NCBI RefSeq assembly: GCF_027627455.1
Contig: NZ_CP115483.1
Location: 930,001-994,000 of the forward strand
Direction: 5' to 3'
Origin: Sphingobacterium sp. SYP-B4668
Lineage (GTDB): Bacteria > Bacteroidota > Bacteroidia > Sphingobacteriales > Sphingobacteriaceae
Length of the DNA: 64,000 bases
The translations under genes and the position numbers were made by a program. Shown one piece after another: positions 27,500 through 36,232 of the stretch. How positions within the stretch are numbered: the stretch's first letter is position 1; the number at the start of each line of letters is the position of its first letter. The notes beneath the pieces are model-generated. The model saw only the letters and a list, made by a program, of their open reading frames with translations. It was not told the origin of the DNA and ran no database searches.

Positions 27500-27632
27500 T
27501 TCGACAATTTTAAGTTGTAAAAATATGGTTTTTAACTCTAAAGGTCAAGCGCCATAGCGGTTTTTAATATTAATTTGATAAAACTTGGTTTTGAAGCTGT
27601 AATTTAATCATATGTTCGGTGGCAAAAATTAG

Positions 27633-27640
27633 TAACTTCG
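27633..27640 (+). promoter_or_regulatory. Possible -7 box next to the ABC ATPase start
   Basis: TAACTTCG matches TAnnTTTG at seven of eight positions and ends 4 bases before the first ATG, as in a leaderless arrangement. Weak evidence on its own. Confidence 0.3.
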
Positions 27641-27644
27641 CTGT

Positions 27645-28304
27645 ATGATGTTACAAGCAAAGGGTATTCACAAGTCCTACGGCGACCTCACAATCTTGAA
27701 GGGGGTTGACCTGGAAGTCGATAAGGGAGAGATTGTCACCATTGTAGGAGCGTCGGGTGCAGGTAAAAGCACGTTGTTACACATAATTGGTACACTGGAC
27801 AAATCTGATTCTGGCGAAGTGTGGATTGATGGTGTAAAGGTTAGTGAACTCAATGAAAAGAAGCTAAGTGCTTTTCGCAATCAGCATATTGGTTTTGTAT
27901 TTCAATTCCATCACTTATTACCTGAATTTACAGCTTTAGAGAATATTTGTATACCAGCATTTATAAATGGTGTATCCAAAAAGGAAGCCGAATCCAAGGC
28001 TATGGAACTAATGGAACTTCTTGGAGTTGCTCATCGTGCTGGACACAAGCCATCCGCAATGTCTGGAGGAGAACAACAACGGGTGTCTGTAGCAAGGGCA
28101 CTCATCAACAATCCATCTATTGTTTTGGCAGATGAACCTTCGGGGAATCTGGATTCCGAAAATGCGACTGCTCTTCACCAATTGTTTTTTGATTTGCGAG
28201 ACCAAATGAATCAGACTTTCGTTATCGTCACTCATAACGATGAATTGGCAAACATCTCCGATCGTATCGTGCATATGAGAGATGGAAACATAGTATTAAG
28301 TTAA
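27645..28304 (+). CDS. ABC transporter ATP-binding protein, LolD-like
   Basis: A 219-residue ATPase with Walker [10 protein letters not shown] (about 35-43), Q-loop [15 protein letters not shown], signature [15 protein letters not shown] (about 140-154), Walker [15 protein letters not shown] and switch His in VTHND. The spacing and [16 protein letters not shown] wording match the LolD/MacB group, which powers lipoprotein release from the inner membrane or related extrusion. The permease partner is not adjacent. Two neighbouring ATGs at 27645 and 27648 are both possible. The next gene begins at the base after the stop. Confidence 0.85.
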   Translation: MMLQAKGIHKSYGDLTILKGVDLEVDKGEIVTIVGASGAGKSTLLHIIGTLDKSDSGEVWIDGVKVSELNEKKLSAFRNQHIGFVFQFHHLLPEFTALENICIPAFINGVSKKEAESKAMELMELLGVAHRAGHKPSAMSGGEQQRVSVARALINNPSIVLADEPSGNLDSENATALHQLFFDLRDQMNQTFVIVTHNDELANISDRIVHMRDGNIVLS

Positions 28305-28793
28305 ATGAGTAAAAAGATATTAATCACATACGGGACTAGGCCATTTGGCCAACGTATTGCACAACAGCTGTCCGAAAAATTGACTGTCCAACTCGCCTCT
28401 TGCGAAGCTGTTCCAGATTTGTTTGTGAAGTCCGGACGCGTAAAAGTGATTCCGCATGGTGTAAACCCCACCTATGCTCACGAATTGTTAAAAGTATGCT
28501 TGGATTTAGAGATAGACTATGTATTGCCTTTGGGGAGATCCGAAATAGAAACTTTGACAGGTAACGCAATCTTGTTTGAAGAATACGGGATCCAGGTATT
28601 GCTACCCTCCAAAGAGCTGCTTAATGAAATATTTCTAATTGAGAATCCAGAACGAGGGTTGGAAATCAATATTCTCAAAGAAGGAATGGATTTCTTGTCA
28701 GAACAACGGCTGTTAGACAATCAGTATTCGGGAGTGCTTGCTTTGTCCGATTCGGGAGAACACGCCTCGCTTTGTATAGTTTCAGATAAATAG
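28305..28793 (+). CDS. Hypothetical protein with a Rossmann-like fold
   Basis: The start codon follows the stop of the LolD-like gene with no spacer, so the pair is translationally linked. The 162-residue protein opens KKILITYGTRPFGQRIAQQL, a beta-strand and glycine-turn pattern like a dinucleotide-binding or pre-ATP-grasp N-terminal domain, and continues with alternating strands (IDYVLPLGRSEIETL, IQVLLPSKELL). No catalytic motif is recognisable. It is followed one base later by the HAD-like gene. Function unknown. Confidence 0.6.
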   Translation: MSKKILITYGTRPFGQRIAQQLSEKLTVQLASCEAVPDLFVKSGRVKVIPHGVNPTYAHELLKVCLDLEIDYVLPLGRSEIETLTGNAILFEEYGIQVLLPSKELLNEIFLIENPERGLEINILKEGMDFLSEQRLLDNQYSGVLALSDSGEHASLCIVSDK

Positions 28794-28794
28794 T

Positions 28795-29343
28795 ATGATA
28801 GCTTACAAGGAATTTCCACACAACGCTAAAATGTTCCTTTTTGAATTGGATGACGTGTTGTTTCCGAAAAAAGATTATTTACTGCAAGTTTACTACCTAT
28901 TTGCAAACTATGTCGAGTTCAATGAATCTAGACCCCTTGCAGGGGCGATGACTACTTTTATGCGTGATACTTATCTCTTGGAGGGTGATACAGATTTGTT
29001 TGATAAAATAAAGTCTAAATTTGACTTAGATGAGCAGTACCGTCATCAATTTGGTCGTATTCAAGTGCATGCGCAGCTTCCTTTAAAGCTTCTACTTGCT
29101 CCAGACGGGGTCAGACTAATTCATGATTTAAAGAGTAATGACAAGCAGATGGCTATACTGACTAAAGGTAATCCACTGGAACAACTCAATAAAATGAAGC
29201 ATATGGATTGGCAAGGATTAGATAAAGGGTTGAAAGTCTACTTTTTAGATGAGTTGAACTTCAGAAATATAGAGCCAATTGGTTATATTGCAGATGAATT
29301 TGGTATCAAACCTGAGGAAATTGTATGTGTTCGTAACGAATAG
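28795..29343 (+). CDS. Degenerate HAD-like protein
   Basis: This 182-residue protein looks like a short HAD-superfamily hydrolase but with its active site altered. The motif I loop reads F16-E-L-D-D-V-L, with Glu17 where the nucleophilic Asp normally stands. Motif II appears as ILTKGN (Thr123). The protein ends EEIVCVRNE, where motif IV should give a GDxxxD acidic pair. It may have lost phosphatase activity and serve a binding role, or be decaying. The third gene of the LolD-like group; the S41 peptidase gene follows 31 bases later. Confidence 0.65.
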   Translation: MIAYKEFPHNAKMFLFELDDVLFPKKDYLLQVYYLFANYVEFNESRPLAGAMTTFMRDTYLLEGDTDLFDKIKSKFDLDEQYRHQFGRIQVHAQLPLKLLLAPDGVRLIHDLKSNDKQMAILTKGNPLEQLNKMKHMDWQGLDKGLKVYFLDELNFRNIEPIGYIADEFGIKPEEIVCVRNE

Positions 29344-29374
29344 TCGTATTCACCTCTGTGTAGAATCTAAATAT

Positions 29375-30940
29375 ATGATAAATAAAATCTGCGTTATCTT
29401 GATAGTGGTGCTGGCGACTTCTTGTATGACAGCGTGTACCAAAACGACAAATGTTAAGCCTGATGAAGGGGCCAAGTCGTCATCGTCTCGATCCTCCGAT
29501 CGTGTATCTAATGGAGGTTATTATACAGAAGAGGACCTCATCAAACAGGATGTCTTTTACTACACAAAGCTATTTTCTCTTTGGACTGACAATATACCTC
29601 CACAGAATGTTGTAGAGGACAGAGAGATTTTACATTCCTATACGAAAGATTTTAGGGACGGTGAAGAGGTATTGAGTCATTTGATGAGTTTTACACCTCC
29701 ATTCATGGGCAAGCCTATCGATCGTTATAGTTTCTTGGATAGAGAAGGCGAGGTGAGCAATGAGATTCAAGACGGCGTCAGTTCCAGCTACGGCTTATAT
29801 GTGTTTTATCTACGAACGAGTACTTCTGGAAATAATTCGGATTTGTACATTCGAATGGTAGATAAAAATTCTCCAGCATACGCTGCTGGTTTGCGCCGAG
29901 GAGATCGGATTTTGAGTATCAATGGCAATACCAATATTGATTACAATACACAAAAAGCCCAAGATTTTAGAGTGGTGGATGATGCCATTTATTACTCAAA
30001 GAGCGTATCCCTAAAAATTGTCAATCCTGCGGGTGCTACTAAGGATATCCAATTGACGAGCACGGTGTATGATATGGATCCAATCTTGAGTTCGAAGGTG
30101 TTTGAGCAGAACGGAAAGAAGATCGGATATTTGGCATTCAATTCATTTGTAAGTGTAAATGTCAATGGTGTTAATTCGGCTATGTATACAGCATTTGAAC
30201 AAGTCTTTCGGACCTTCGAACGCGATAATATCTCAGAGCTGATTGTCGATATCCGTTATAATGGGGGAGGAGCTGTAAATACCGCAGAGTACTTGGCCAA
30301 TTATCTTGCACCAGCTTCTGCCAATGGTCAACGGATGTTGAGCTACAAGGTGAACAGGACGATGGTGGAGTGGGGAGATACTAAAGAGGGAGCTGAGTTT
30401 GGACCTGTTAATTTTTTAAGAAAAGGAACGTTGAATTTAGGGAAGGTGTATTTTTTAGTTACGAGCTCTACCGCCTCGGCTAGCGAACTTTTAATTAATG
30501 TATTGAAGCCTTATTTTGGAAGCAATTTGTTGATAATTGGAACATATGGTTTGGATACCGAGGGCGCTCGTATTCCCGAAAACACCTACGGGAAGCCTGT
30601 TGGTTTTTTTGGATATCGAATTGTTAATGATAAAACAGATCTCTTCGTAACCTCCTTCCAGATGTTTAATCGAGACAATTACGGCGACTATTTTAATGGT
30701 TTAGTACCCGATCGTCACACGTCCGAAGATTACTTCAAGGATTTTGGCGATCCTCAAGAGGGTATGATTGCCGAGGCATTGACCTACAGTGCTACAGGAA
30801 ATTGGGTTTTAGCCAATGCGAGAGTTGCAATAGCATCTGCCAATAAGGTGAAGAATGAGCGGAATCAACGAGTTAGATTTTTAGAGAAAAATCGGCACAT
30901 GAAGGGAATGTATAAGTTTAAAGAAGCTCCGATGAAATAG
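29375..30940 (+). CDS. S41-family peptidase lipoprotein with PDZ domain
   Basis: A 521-residue carboxy-terminal-processing-type protease. The N-terminus is a lipoprotein signal with cysteines in LATSC (C17) and MTAC (C21), either of which could be the lipid anchor. A PDZ domain lies at about 150-230 (DKNSPAYAAGLRRGDRILSING). The S41 domain (about 245-470) has VDIRYNGGG and the nucleophile segment TSSTASASELL. Bacteroidota members resemble tail-specific proteases acting in the periplasm on outer-membrane-associated proteins. The ATG at 29375 gives a proper signal peptide; the longest frame starts inside the HAD-like gene. Confidence 0.85.
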   Translation: MINKICVILIVVLATSCMTACTKTTNVKPDEGAKSSSSRSSDRVSNGGYYTEEDLIKQDVFYYTKLFSLWTDNIPPQNVVEDREILHSYTKDFRDGEEVLSHLMSFTPPFMGKPIDRYSFLDREGEVSNEIQDGVSSSYGLYVFYLRTSTSGNNSDLYIRMVDKNSPAYAAGLRRGDRILSINGNTNIDYNTQKAQDFRVVDDAIYYSKSVSLKIVNPAGATKDIQLTSTVYDMDPILSSKVFEQNGKKIGYLAFNSFVSVNVNGVNSAMYTAFEQVFRTFERDNISELIVDIRYNGGGAVNTAEYLANYLAPASANGQRMLSYKVNRTMVEWGDTKEGAEFGPVNFLRKGTLNLGKVYFLVTSSTASASELLINVLKPYFGSNLLIIGTYGLDTEGARIPENTYGKPVGFFGYRIVNDKTDLFVTSFQMFNRDNYGDYFNGLVPDRHTSEDYFKDFGDPQEGMIAEALTYSATGNWVLANARVAIASANKVKNERNQRVRFLEKNRHMKGMYKFKEAPMK

Positions 30941-30987
30941 TGGCAAATGTTGAGAAGATTTGTTATTTTGCGAAAGAGGATAGATTT

Positions 30988-32004
30988 ATGAACGATATGA
31001 AGAAAGAAAAACCGACCACAATAAAAGAGATTGCTCGAAAATTGAAGATATCGCCTTCTACCGTTTCTCGCGCGTTGAATGATCATCCAAGTATTGGGTT
31101 GGTAACCACGATGCGTGTTAAGAAAATGGCTGAAGAGATGAACTATGAGCCTAATCAAACAGCCATATTTTTTAAGCAGAGAAAAACATTTACGATAGGG
31201 GTTGTCGTGCCAAGTCTTTCCGAACCATTCTTTTCTGCGGCAATCAGCGAAATTGAAAATTTTGCGAACGAACATAAATATACGGTCATCATGGGGCAGT
31301 CCTTGGATGATGCGCAACGCGAGCTTCGTATCCTGCAGACACTTAAAAAACATCGTGTAGATGGAGTTTTGATGTCTATGGGGAAGAATACGAATAATAT
31401 GGATTTTATCAAAAATTTGGAGGAATCCGAAATTCCAATCGTATTCTTTGACTGCGTTCCGGATTTGAATGATATAGATCGTGTAGAATGTGATTTAGCT
31501 ACAGGAGTCTACGAAGCTATTGATGCATTTGTGTCGAGAGGACATCAAAAAATTGCGTTGATCAATGGTCCTGATACACTTTTAGCAGCTGAAGAACGAA
31601 AACTGGCTTACATAAAAGGATTAAGAAAAAATGATATTTCCTTCGACGAACGCTATTTGGTGAATACAGACTTGACTGAAGAGGGGAATGAAGAGGCTAT
31701 GAACCGGCTATTGAGTCTTTCAGACCGCCCTTCTGCCATACTCTCATTTAGTGATTTTGTCACCTTAGATGTCATGAAATTTGCTCGTCAAAAGGGAATT
31801 TCTATAAATCAGGATATACATTTCATTAGCTTTGCCAATTATCCACTATGGAAGTATATGGAAAATCCTCCAATGGGAAGTATCGAACAGTTTCCTGGCC
31901 AACAGGCTAGAAAGGCTGCCGAAATATTGTTTGAAAGATTGGAGAATAAGGAAGGATTGGCTCCTCAACAATATATATTCAAATCACGTTTGATTTTACA
32001 ATAA
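30988..32004 (+). CDS. LacI-family transcriptional regulator
   Basis: A 338-residue regulator with an N-terminal helix-turn-helix (PTTIKEIARKLKISPSTVSRALNDHPSIG, hinge through about 65) and a periplasmic-binding-protein-like effector domain (about 70-335). The ATG at 30988, preceded by AAAGAGGAT, starts just before the DNA-binding domain; the longer frame begins at a GTG 16 codons earlier. Family members sense sugars and repress or activate carbohydrate loci, but no sugar-utilisation genes lie beside this one, so its targets are probably elsewhere. Confidence 0.88.
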   Translation: MNDMKKEKPTTIKEIARKLKISPSTVSRALNDHPSIGLVTTMRVKKMAEEMNYEPNQTAIFFKQRKTFTIGVVVPSLSEPFFSAAISEIENFANEHKYTVIMGQSLDDAQRELRILQTLKKHRVDGVLMSMGKNTNNMDFIKNLEESEIPIVFFDCVPDLNDIDRVECDLATGVYEAIDAFVSRGHQKIALINGPDTLLAAEERKLAYIKGLRKNDISFDERYLVNTDLTEEGNEEAMNRLLSLSDRPSAILSFSDFVTLDVMKFARQKGISINQDIHFISFANYPLWKYMENPPMGSIEQFPGQQARKAAEILFERLENKEGLAPQQYIFKSRLILQ

Positions 32005-32041
32005 CAAGAAAAGCCTTCCATTTTGGAAGGCTTTTCTTGTT
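32003..32041. terminator. Bidirectional terminator, lacI-like gene / lpd
   Basis: AACAAGAAAAGCCTTCC (32003-32019) pairs over 17 bp with 32025-32041 around a 5-base loop. The stem has A-rich and T-rich flanks usable in both directions, and it lies between converging genes. Confidence 0.85.
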
Positions 32042-32057
32042 TCTATTTTCTCCTTGA

Positions 32058-33446
32058 CTACAGGTGAATGACTTCATCATATGCATCTGCACATGCTTCC
32101 ATAATCGCCTCACTCATTGTTGGGTGCGGGTGAATGGATTTAATCATTTCGTGACCTGTTGTCTCTAATTTACGTGCTACAACGATTTCGGCAATCATTT
32201 CTGTGACATTGGCACCAATCATATGTGCGCCTAGTAATTCGCCATATTTAGCATCGAATATAACTTTCACAAATCCGTCTTTTACGCCAGCAGCGGATGC
32301 TTTTCCTGATGCTGAGAACGGGAATTTACCGATTTTAAGTTCATATCCAGCTTCTTTAGCCGCTTTTTCAGTATATCCTACCGAAGCGATTTCTGGCGAA
32401 CAGTAGGTACATCCTGGGATATTGTTGTAATCGATAGCTTCCACGTGCAAACCTTTAATTTTCTCTACACATGTAATCGCTTCGGCTGATGCTACGTGAG
32501 CAAGAGCCTGTCCTTTTACAATATCTCCGATAGCGTATACCCCATCGATGTTTGTTTTGTAAAAATCGTCAACCAATACTCGACCTTTATCTGTTTTTAC
32601 ACCGACTTCTTCAAGACCGATATTTTCAATATTAGGTGTAATACCCACTGCTGAAAGCACGATTTCTGCCTCAAGGATTTCGACCCCTTTGGCGGTTTTG
32701 ATGCTCACTTTGCTTAGCTCACCTTTTGTATCTACGGATTGTACTTCTGATTTTGACAGAATGTTAATTCCAGCTTTCTTTAGACTTTTCTCTAATTGTT
32801 TGGAAACTTCTTCGTCTTCAACAGGGACAACTCTATCCATGAACTCAACGATGGTCACCTGTGTACCCATCGCGTTGTAGAAATAAGCAAACTCTACTCC
32901 AATAGCACCTGAACCCACGACTATCATCGACTTAGGCTTTTGTGGGAGTGTCAAAGCTTGTCTATATCCGATGATTTTTTTACCGTCTTGCGGTAAGTTT
33001 GGAAGTTCGCGAGAGCGGGCACCAGTTGCTAGTATAGTGTGCTTAGCGCTATATTCTTTCGTAGTTCCATCTGCAGCTTTGACCTCAATTTTGCCGCCCT
33101 TTTTAATCTTACCTGCTCCGTTGATGACGTCGATTTTATTCTTCTTCATCAAGAACTGTATACCTTTGCTCATCCCATCAGCAACACCACGACTCCTTTT
33201 TACGATAGCATCAAAGTCAGCCTCACCGCCTTGGACCTTAATCCCATATTCCTCAGCATGGTTGAGATATTCGAATACCTGAGCACTCTTGATTAACGCT
33301 TTTGTTGGGATACAACCCCAGTTAAGACAAATTCCTCCTAAGGATTCGCGTTCTACGATAGCCGTTTTGAAACCTAGTTGCGCAGCTCTGATGGCAGCAA
33401 CATAACCTCCGGGTCCACTACCAATTACAATGATGTCGTAATTCAT
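32058..33446 (-). CDS. lpdA: Dihydrolipoamide dehydrogenase (paralog 1)
   Basis: The E3 component of 2-oxo-acid dehydrogenase complexes, re-oxidising lipoamide with NAD. The 462-residue flavoprotein has the FAD motif VIGSGPGGYVAAIRAAQ, the redox disulfide GGICLNWGCIPTKAL (about 38-52), NAD motif MIVVGSGAIGVEFAYFY, and C-terminal HPHPTMSEAIMEA with the active-site His-Glu pair. The CLNWGCIPT version differs from the CLNVGCIPS of the paralog 1.2 kb away, so they probably serve different complexes. ATG at 33444-33446 chosen; the longer frame adds 25 non-conserved residues. Confidence 0.93.
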   Translation of the reverse strand: MNYDIIVIGSGPGGYVAAIRAAQLGFKTAIVERESLGGICLNWGCIPTKALIKSAQVFEYLNHAEEYGIKVQGGEADFDAIVKRSRGVADGMSKGIQFLMKKNKIDVINGAGKIKKGGKIEVKAADGTTKEYSAKHTILATGARSRELPNLPQDGKKIIGYRQALTLPQKPKSMIVVGSGAIGVEFAYFYNAMGTQVTIVEFMDRVVPVEDEEVSKQLEKSLKKAGINILSKSEVQSVDTKGELSKVSIKTAKGVEILEAEIVLSAVGITPNIENIGLEEVGVKTDKGRVLVDDFYKTNIDGVYAIGDIVKGQALAHVASAEAITCVEKIKGLHVEAIDYNNIPGCTYCSPEIASVGYTEKAAKEAGYELKIGKFPFSASGKASAAGVKDGFVKVIFDAKYGELLGAHMIGANVTEMIAEIVVARKLETTGHEMIKSIHPHPTMSEAIMEACADAYDEVIHL

Positions 33447-33755
33447 ATGTATACTATTTGTTTTTGTAAAGGCCATATCGATATCCCAATCACACTTTTC
33501 AGCGTTGGAGTCGTTTAGCACTCCATGGATATTTCATAAGATAATTCCTTCAGTTGATTTTATTTTGTTAACAAACCCGCTTCCCTTACTAGACTGGGAG
33601 CATAATTACCTCCAAATGTACGTATAATTTTTTAATCCTTCATCGGCTTTAAACTCAATAATTTGGCCGAAATCGATAAGGTAGGTCTTCCTCTTTTTTT
33701 TGTCACCCCTTGGTCAAAGAGATATTCAGAGCAATCTACATGTGACAATAAATCT

Positions 33756-33763
33756 TATTTTTG
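33756..33763 (+). promoter_or_regulatory. -7 box of the DUF3817 gene
   Basis: TATTTTTG matches TAnnTTTG and lies 18 bases before the ATG at 33782. It contains the in-frame TTG at 33761, which therefore cannot be the translation start if this promoter is used. Confidence 0.4.
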
Positions 33764-33781
33764 AAGTTTGATACTATAGAT

Positions 33782-34084
33782 ATGCTTAGACTCTTTCAAC
33801 AAATCGCCCTTTGGGAAGCTATTTCCACTGTTCTTTTATTTTTTTTGGCGATGCCGCTCAAATATTTTGGTGATATTCCTGAAGCTGTCCGTATTGCGGG
33901 CTCCATTCACGGTTTTTTAGTTGTGATATTTGTCGTGATGTTGATCGTATGCACCATAGAGTATAAATGGTCCATTATGAAGGCCGTCAAATATTTTGTC
34001 ATCTCATTAATTCCAATTGTTTCGTTTTGGGTGGAGATTGACCTTAAAAAGGAAATAGCTAAAAATAGAAAAGGAGTTGCTTAG
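33782..34084 (+). CDS. DUF3817 small membrane protein
   Basis: A 100-residue protein with three hydrophobic helices (about 5-27, 36-60, 68-85) and the DUF3817 hallmark LLFFLAMPLKYFGDIPEAVRIAGSIHGFL. Function is unknown; the family is widespread in Bacteroidota and Actinobacteria. The start at ATG 33782 matches the usual family N-terminus. Its stop codon lies inside a terminator stem. Confidence 0.82.
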   Translation: MLRLFQQIALWEAISTVLLFFLAMPLKYFGDIPEAVRIAGSIHGFLVVIFVVMLIVCTIEYKWSIMKAVKYFVISLIPIVSFWVEIDLKKEIAKNRKGVA

Positions 34085-34103
34085 TAAGCGACCCCTTTTT
34101 TAT
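34069..34103 (+). terminator. DUF3817 gene terminator overlapping the stop codon
   Basis: AAAAGGAGTTGCTT (34069-34082) pairs with AAGCGACCCCTTTT (34086-34099), with one mismatch and one wobble, and ends in T6. The TAG stop at 34082-34084 falls at the tip. Confidence 0.7.
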
Positions 34104-34158
34104 AGATTAATACCATCTTAGGATACAGAAACGACTACCTTACAGTCTAAGTGAGCAG

Positions 34159-34563
34159 TTACTCTGATTTTTTGATGCTTTCGATACCCATATAAGCATA
34201 GGTGATTTCTTTTTTGCCATGTGGAGTAGGTATACCCTCCTCATTTAAATTCACGAACACTAATTTTTCTATAGATAGGATTGTTTTTCTCGTTATTTTG
34301 TTGCGCACTTCGCATTTCATAGTCAAAGAAGTTTGTCCAAAAGCGGTTGCTTCAATTCCTAGTTCTATTATATCCCCTTGTTTGGCAGAACTTACAAAAT
34401 TGATTTCAGAGATATACTTCGTTACAACAAAGGGGTTGCCCAATTGTACAATGGCATAAATAACCGCTTCCTCATCAATCCATCGCAAGAGCGTCCCCCC
34501 GAATAGCGTGCCGTTGGGATTGAGATCTTCAGGTTTAATCCACTTTCTAGTGTAAAAATTCAT
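34159..34563 (-). CDS. Acyl-CoA thioesterase, hotdog fold
   Basis: This 134-residue protein has the YciA/BACH-type thioesterase motif LNPNGTLFGGTLLRWIDEEA (about 14-33) followed by the hotdog helix and strands (VVTKYISEINFVSSAKQGDIIEL). Such enzymes hydrolyse acyl-CoAs and usually form hexamers or tetramers in the cytosol. Chain-length preference cannot be read. It stands alone between the DUF3817 gene and the second lpd. Confidence 0.85.
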   Translation of the reverse strand: MNFYTRKWIKPEDLNPNGTLFGGTLLRWIDEEAVIYAIVQLGNPFVVTKYISEINFVSSAKQGDIIELGIEATAFGQTSLTMKCEVRNKITRKTILSIEKLVFVNLNEEGIPTPHGKKEITYAYMGIESIKKSE

Positions 34564-34652
34564 GGTAATTCAGTGTTTAAGATAAGCGTGCTGGTATAGA
34601 GATTATTGTACAGTTTCGGTCAGATAATCTTAGCATTCAAGACGCTTAAAAA

Positions 34653-34680
34653 AGAAGGGCAAAAATTGTTTTGCCCTTCT
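34653..34680 (-). terminator. lpd (paralog 2) terminator
   Basis: On the minus strand AGAAGGGCAAAA pairs over 12 bp with TTTTGCCCTTCT around a 4-base loop and is followed by TTTTT, directly after the lpd stop. Confidence 0.85.
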
Positions 34681-34688
34681 ATATGTTT

Positions 34689-36095
34689 CTATGCGTGGAT
34701 AGCTCGATTAGCTGTTGCAGCTAAGGCAGCTTCTTTCAATGCTTCTGTAAAAGTTGGGTGAGCATGGCAGATGCGACCGATATCCTCAGCGGAAGCTCTA
34801 TACTCCATTGCGACAACGGCTTCAGCAATCATGTCTGCAGCCCGTGGTCCAATCATATGTATGCCTAATACTTCATCTGTTTCGACATCTGCCAATACTT
34901 TGACAAATCCGTCTGTATCCCCTGAAGCTTTGGCACGACCAGAAGCCTTGAAAGAAAATGATCCAGCTTTGTATTTCTTTCCAGCTTCTTTCAACTGTTC
35001 TTCTGTTTGACCTACCGAAGCAACCTCTGGCCACGTATATACGACACCCGGAATCAAGTTGTAGTCAATATGTGGTTTTTGGCCCGCGATGAATTCGGCT
35101 ACAACTACACCCTCATCTTCTGCTTTATGTGCCAGCATCGCACCAGTGATTACGTCACCAATTGCATAGACTCCAGAAACAGCAGTTTCTAAGTGCTCGT
35201 TTACCGGAATCTTGTTGCCTCTTTCTTCTGTCTTGATTCCTATTTTATCTAAGCCTAATCCCTCGGTATAAGCTACACGTCCGACCGCCACTATACAATA
35301 ATCGCCTTCTAGAGCAATGTTTTCACCTTTAGTGTCTTCTGCAGTAACGGTTACTTTCTTTCCTTTGACAGAGGCTCCAGTTACTTTATGTCCCAACAGG
35401 AACTCCATGCCAAGAGATTTTTTCAAGACACGTTGCAACTCTTTACCTAAGCCACCATCCATTGTGCTGATGATAGATTTCGCATACTCTACAACAGTTA
35501 CTTTGGCGCCCAAACGAGCATATACTGAGCCTAACTCCAATCCGATTACGCCTCCGCCAATGACAATGAGGTTTTTAGGGATTTCGGTTAATGAAAGCGC
35601 TTCCGTTGAAGTAATGATACGTTTTTTGTCAACAGGTAGAAAAGGAAGTGCTGTAGGTTTAGAACCCGTTGCAATAATGACATTCTTTGTTGTCAATTGC
35701 TCTGTTGTTCCATCCTCTTTTGTAATCAATATGGTGTTCTTGTCTACAAAGGAGCCAATTCCCTGGAAGCTATCGATTTTATTCTTTTTGAACAAGTAGG
35801 TGATACCTGCAGTATTTTGAGCAATGACATCATTTTTGCGAGCCATCATTTTGTTGATATCAACTTTTAGATTGCTTAAGCTTATCCCATGGCTTTCGAA
35901 GCTATGGGCAGCATTGTGATAGTGCTCTGACGAATCGAGCAATGCTTTGGAAGGGATACAGCCCACATTTAGGCAAGTTCCTCCAAATGTACTATACTTT
36001 TCGATTACGGCTGTTTTTAAACCCAATTGCGCACAACGGATTGCAGCCACATATCCGCCTGGGCCACTACCGATTACTATGACGTCGTATTGCAT
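34689..36095 (-). CDS. lpd: Dihydrolipoamide dehydrogenase (paralog 2)
   Basis: A second E3, 468 residues, with FAD motif VIGSGPGGYVAAIRCAQ, redox disulfide GGTCLNVGCIPSKALLDSSEHYH (about 38-60), NAD motif LIVIGGGVIGLELGSVYARLG (about 176-196) and C-terminal HAHPTFTEALKEA with the catalytic His-Glu dyad. The wording around the disulfide is that of mitochondrial and proteobacterial E3 serving 2-oxoglutarate or branched-chain complexes. It is flanked by terminators on both sides, so it is monocistronic, and no E1 or E2 genes are in the window. Confidence 0.93.
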   Translation of the reverse strand: MQYDVIVIGSGPGGYVAAIRCAQLGLKTAVIEKYSTFGGTCLNVGCIPSKALLDSSEHYHNAAHSFESHGISLSNLKVDINKMMARKNDVIAQNTAGITYLFKKNKIDSFQGIGSFVDKNTILITKEDGTTEQLTTKNVIIATGSKPTALPFLPVDKKRIITSTEALSLTEIPKNLIVIGGGVIGLELGSVYARLGAKVTVVEYAKSIISTMDGGLGKELQRVLKKSLGMEFLLGHKVTGASVKGKKVTVTAEDTKGENIALEGDYCIVAVGRVAYTEGLGLDKIGIKTEERGNKIPVNEHLETAVSGVYAIGDVITGAMLAHKAEDEGVVVAEFIAGQKPHIDYNLIPGVVYTWPEVASVGQTEEQLKEAGKKYKAGSFSFKASGRAKASGDTDGFVKVLADVETDEVLGIHMIGPRAADMIAEAVVAMEYRASAEDIGRICHAHPTFTEALKEAALAATANRAIHA

Positions 36096-36185
36096 AAAGT
36101 TTGATTTTTATTTTGTTGTCAAAGTTAGTGATTATTAAGACTAATAAGGTAGTAACTGCTGAAAAATATAGCCGTTTTGACATAA

Positions 36186-36211
36186 AAAAGACGCCCCATA
36201 GGGCGTCTTTT
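36186..36211. terminator. Terminator downstream of the azurin-like gene
   Basis: AAAAGACGCCC and GGGCGTCTTTT form an 11-bp stem with a CATA loop. It lies after the azurin-like stop and before the lpd start, with A- and T-rich flanks. Confidence 0.85.
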
Positions 36212-36232
36212 AAACGTTATAGCAAACTTTGA

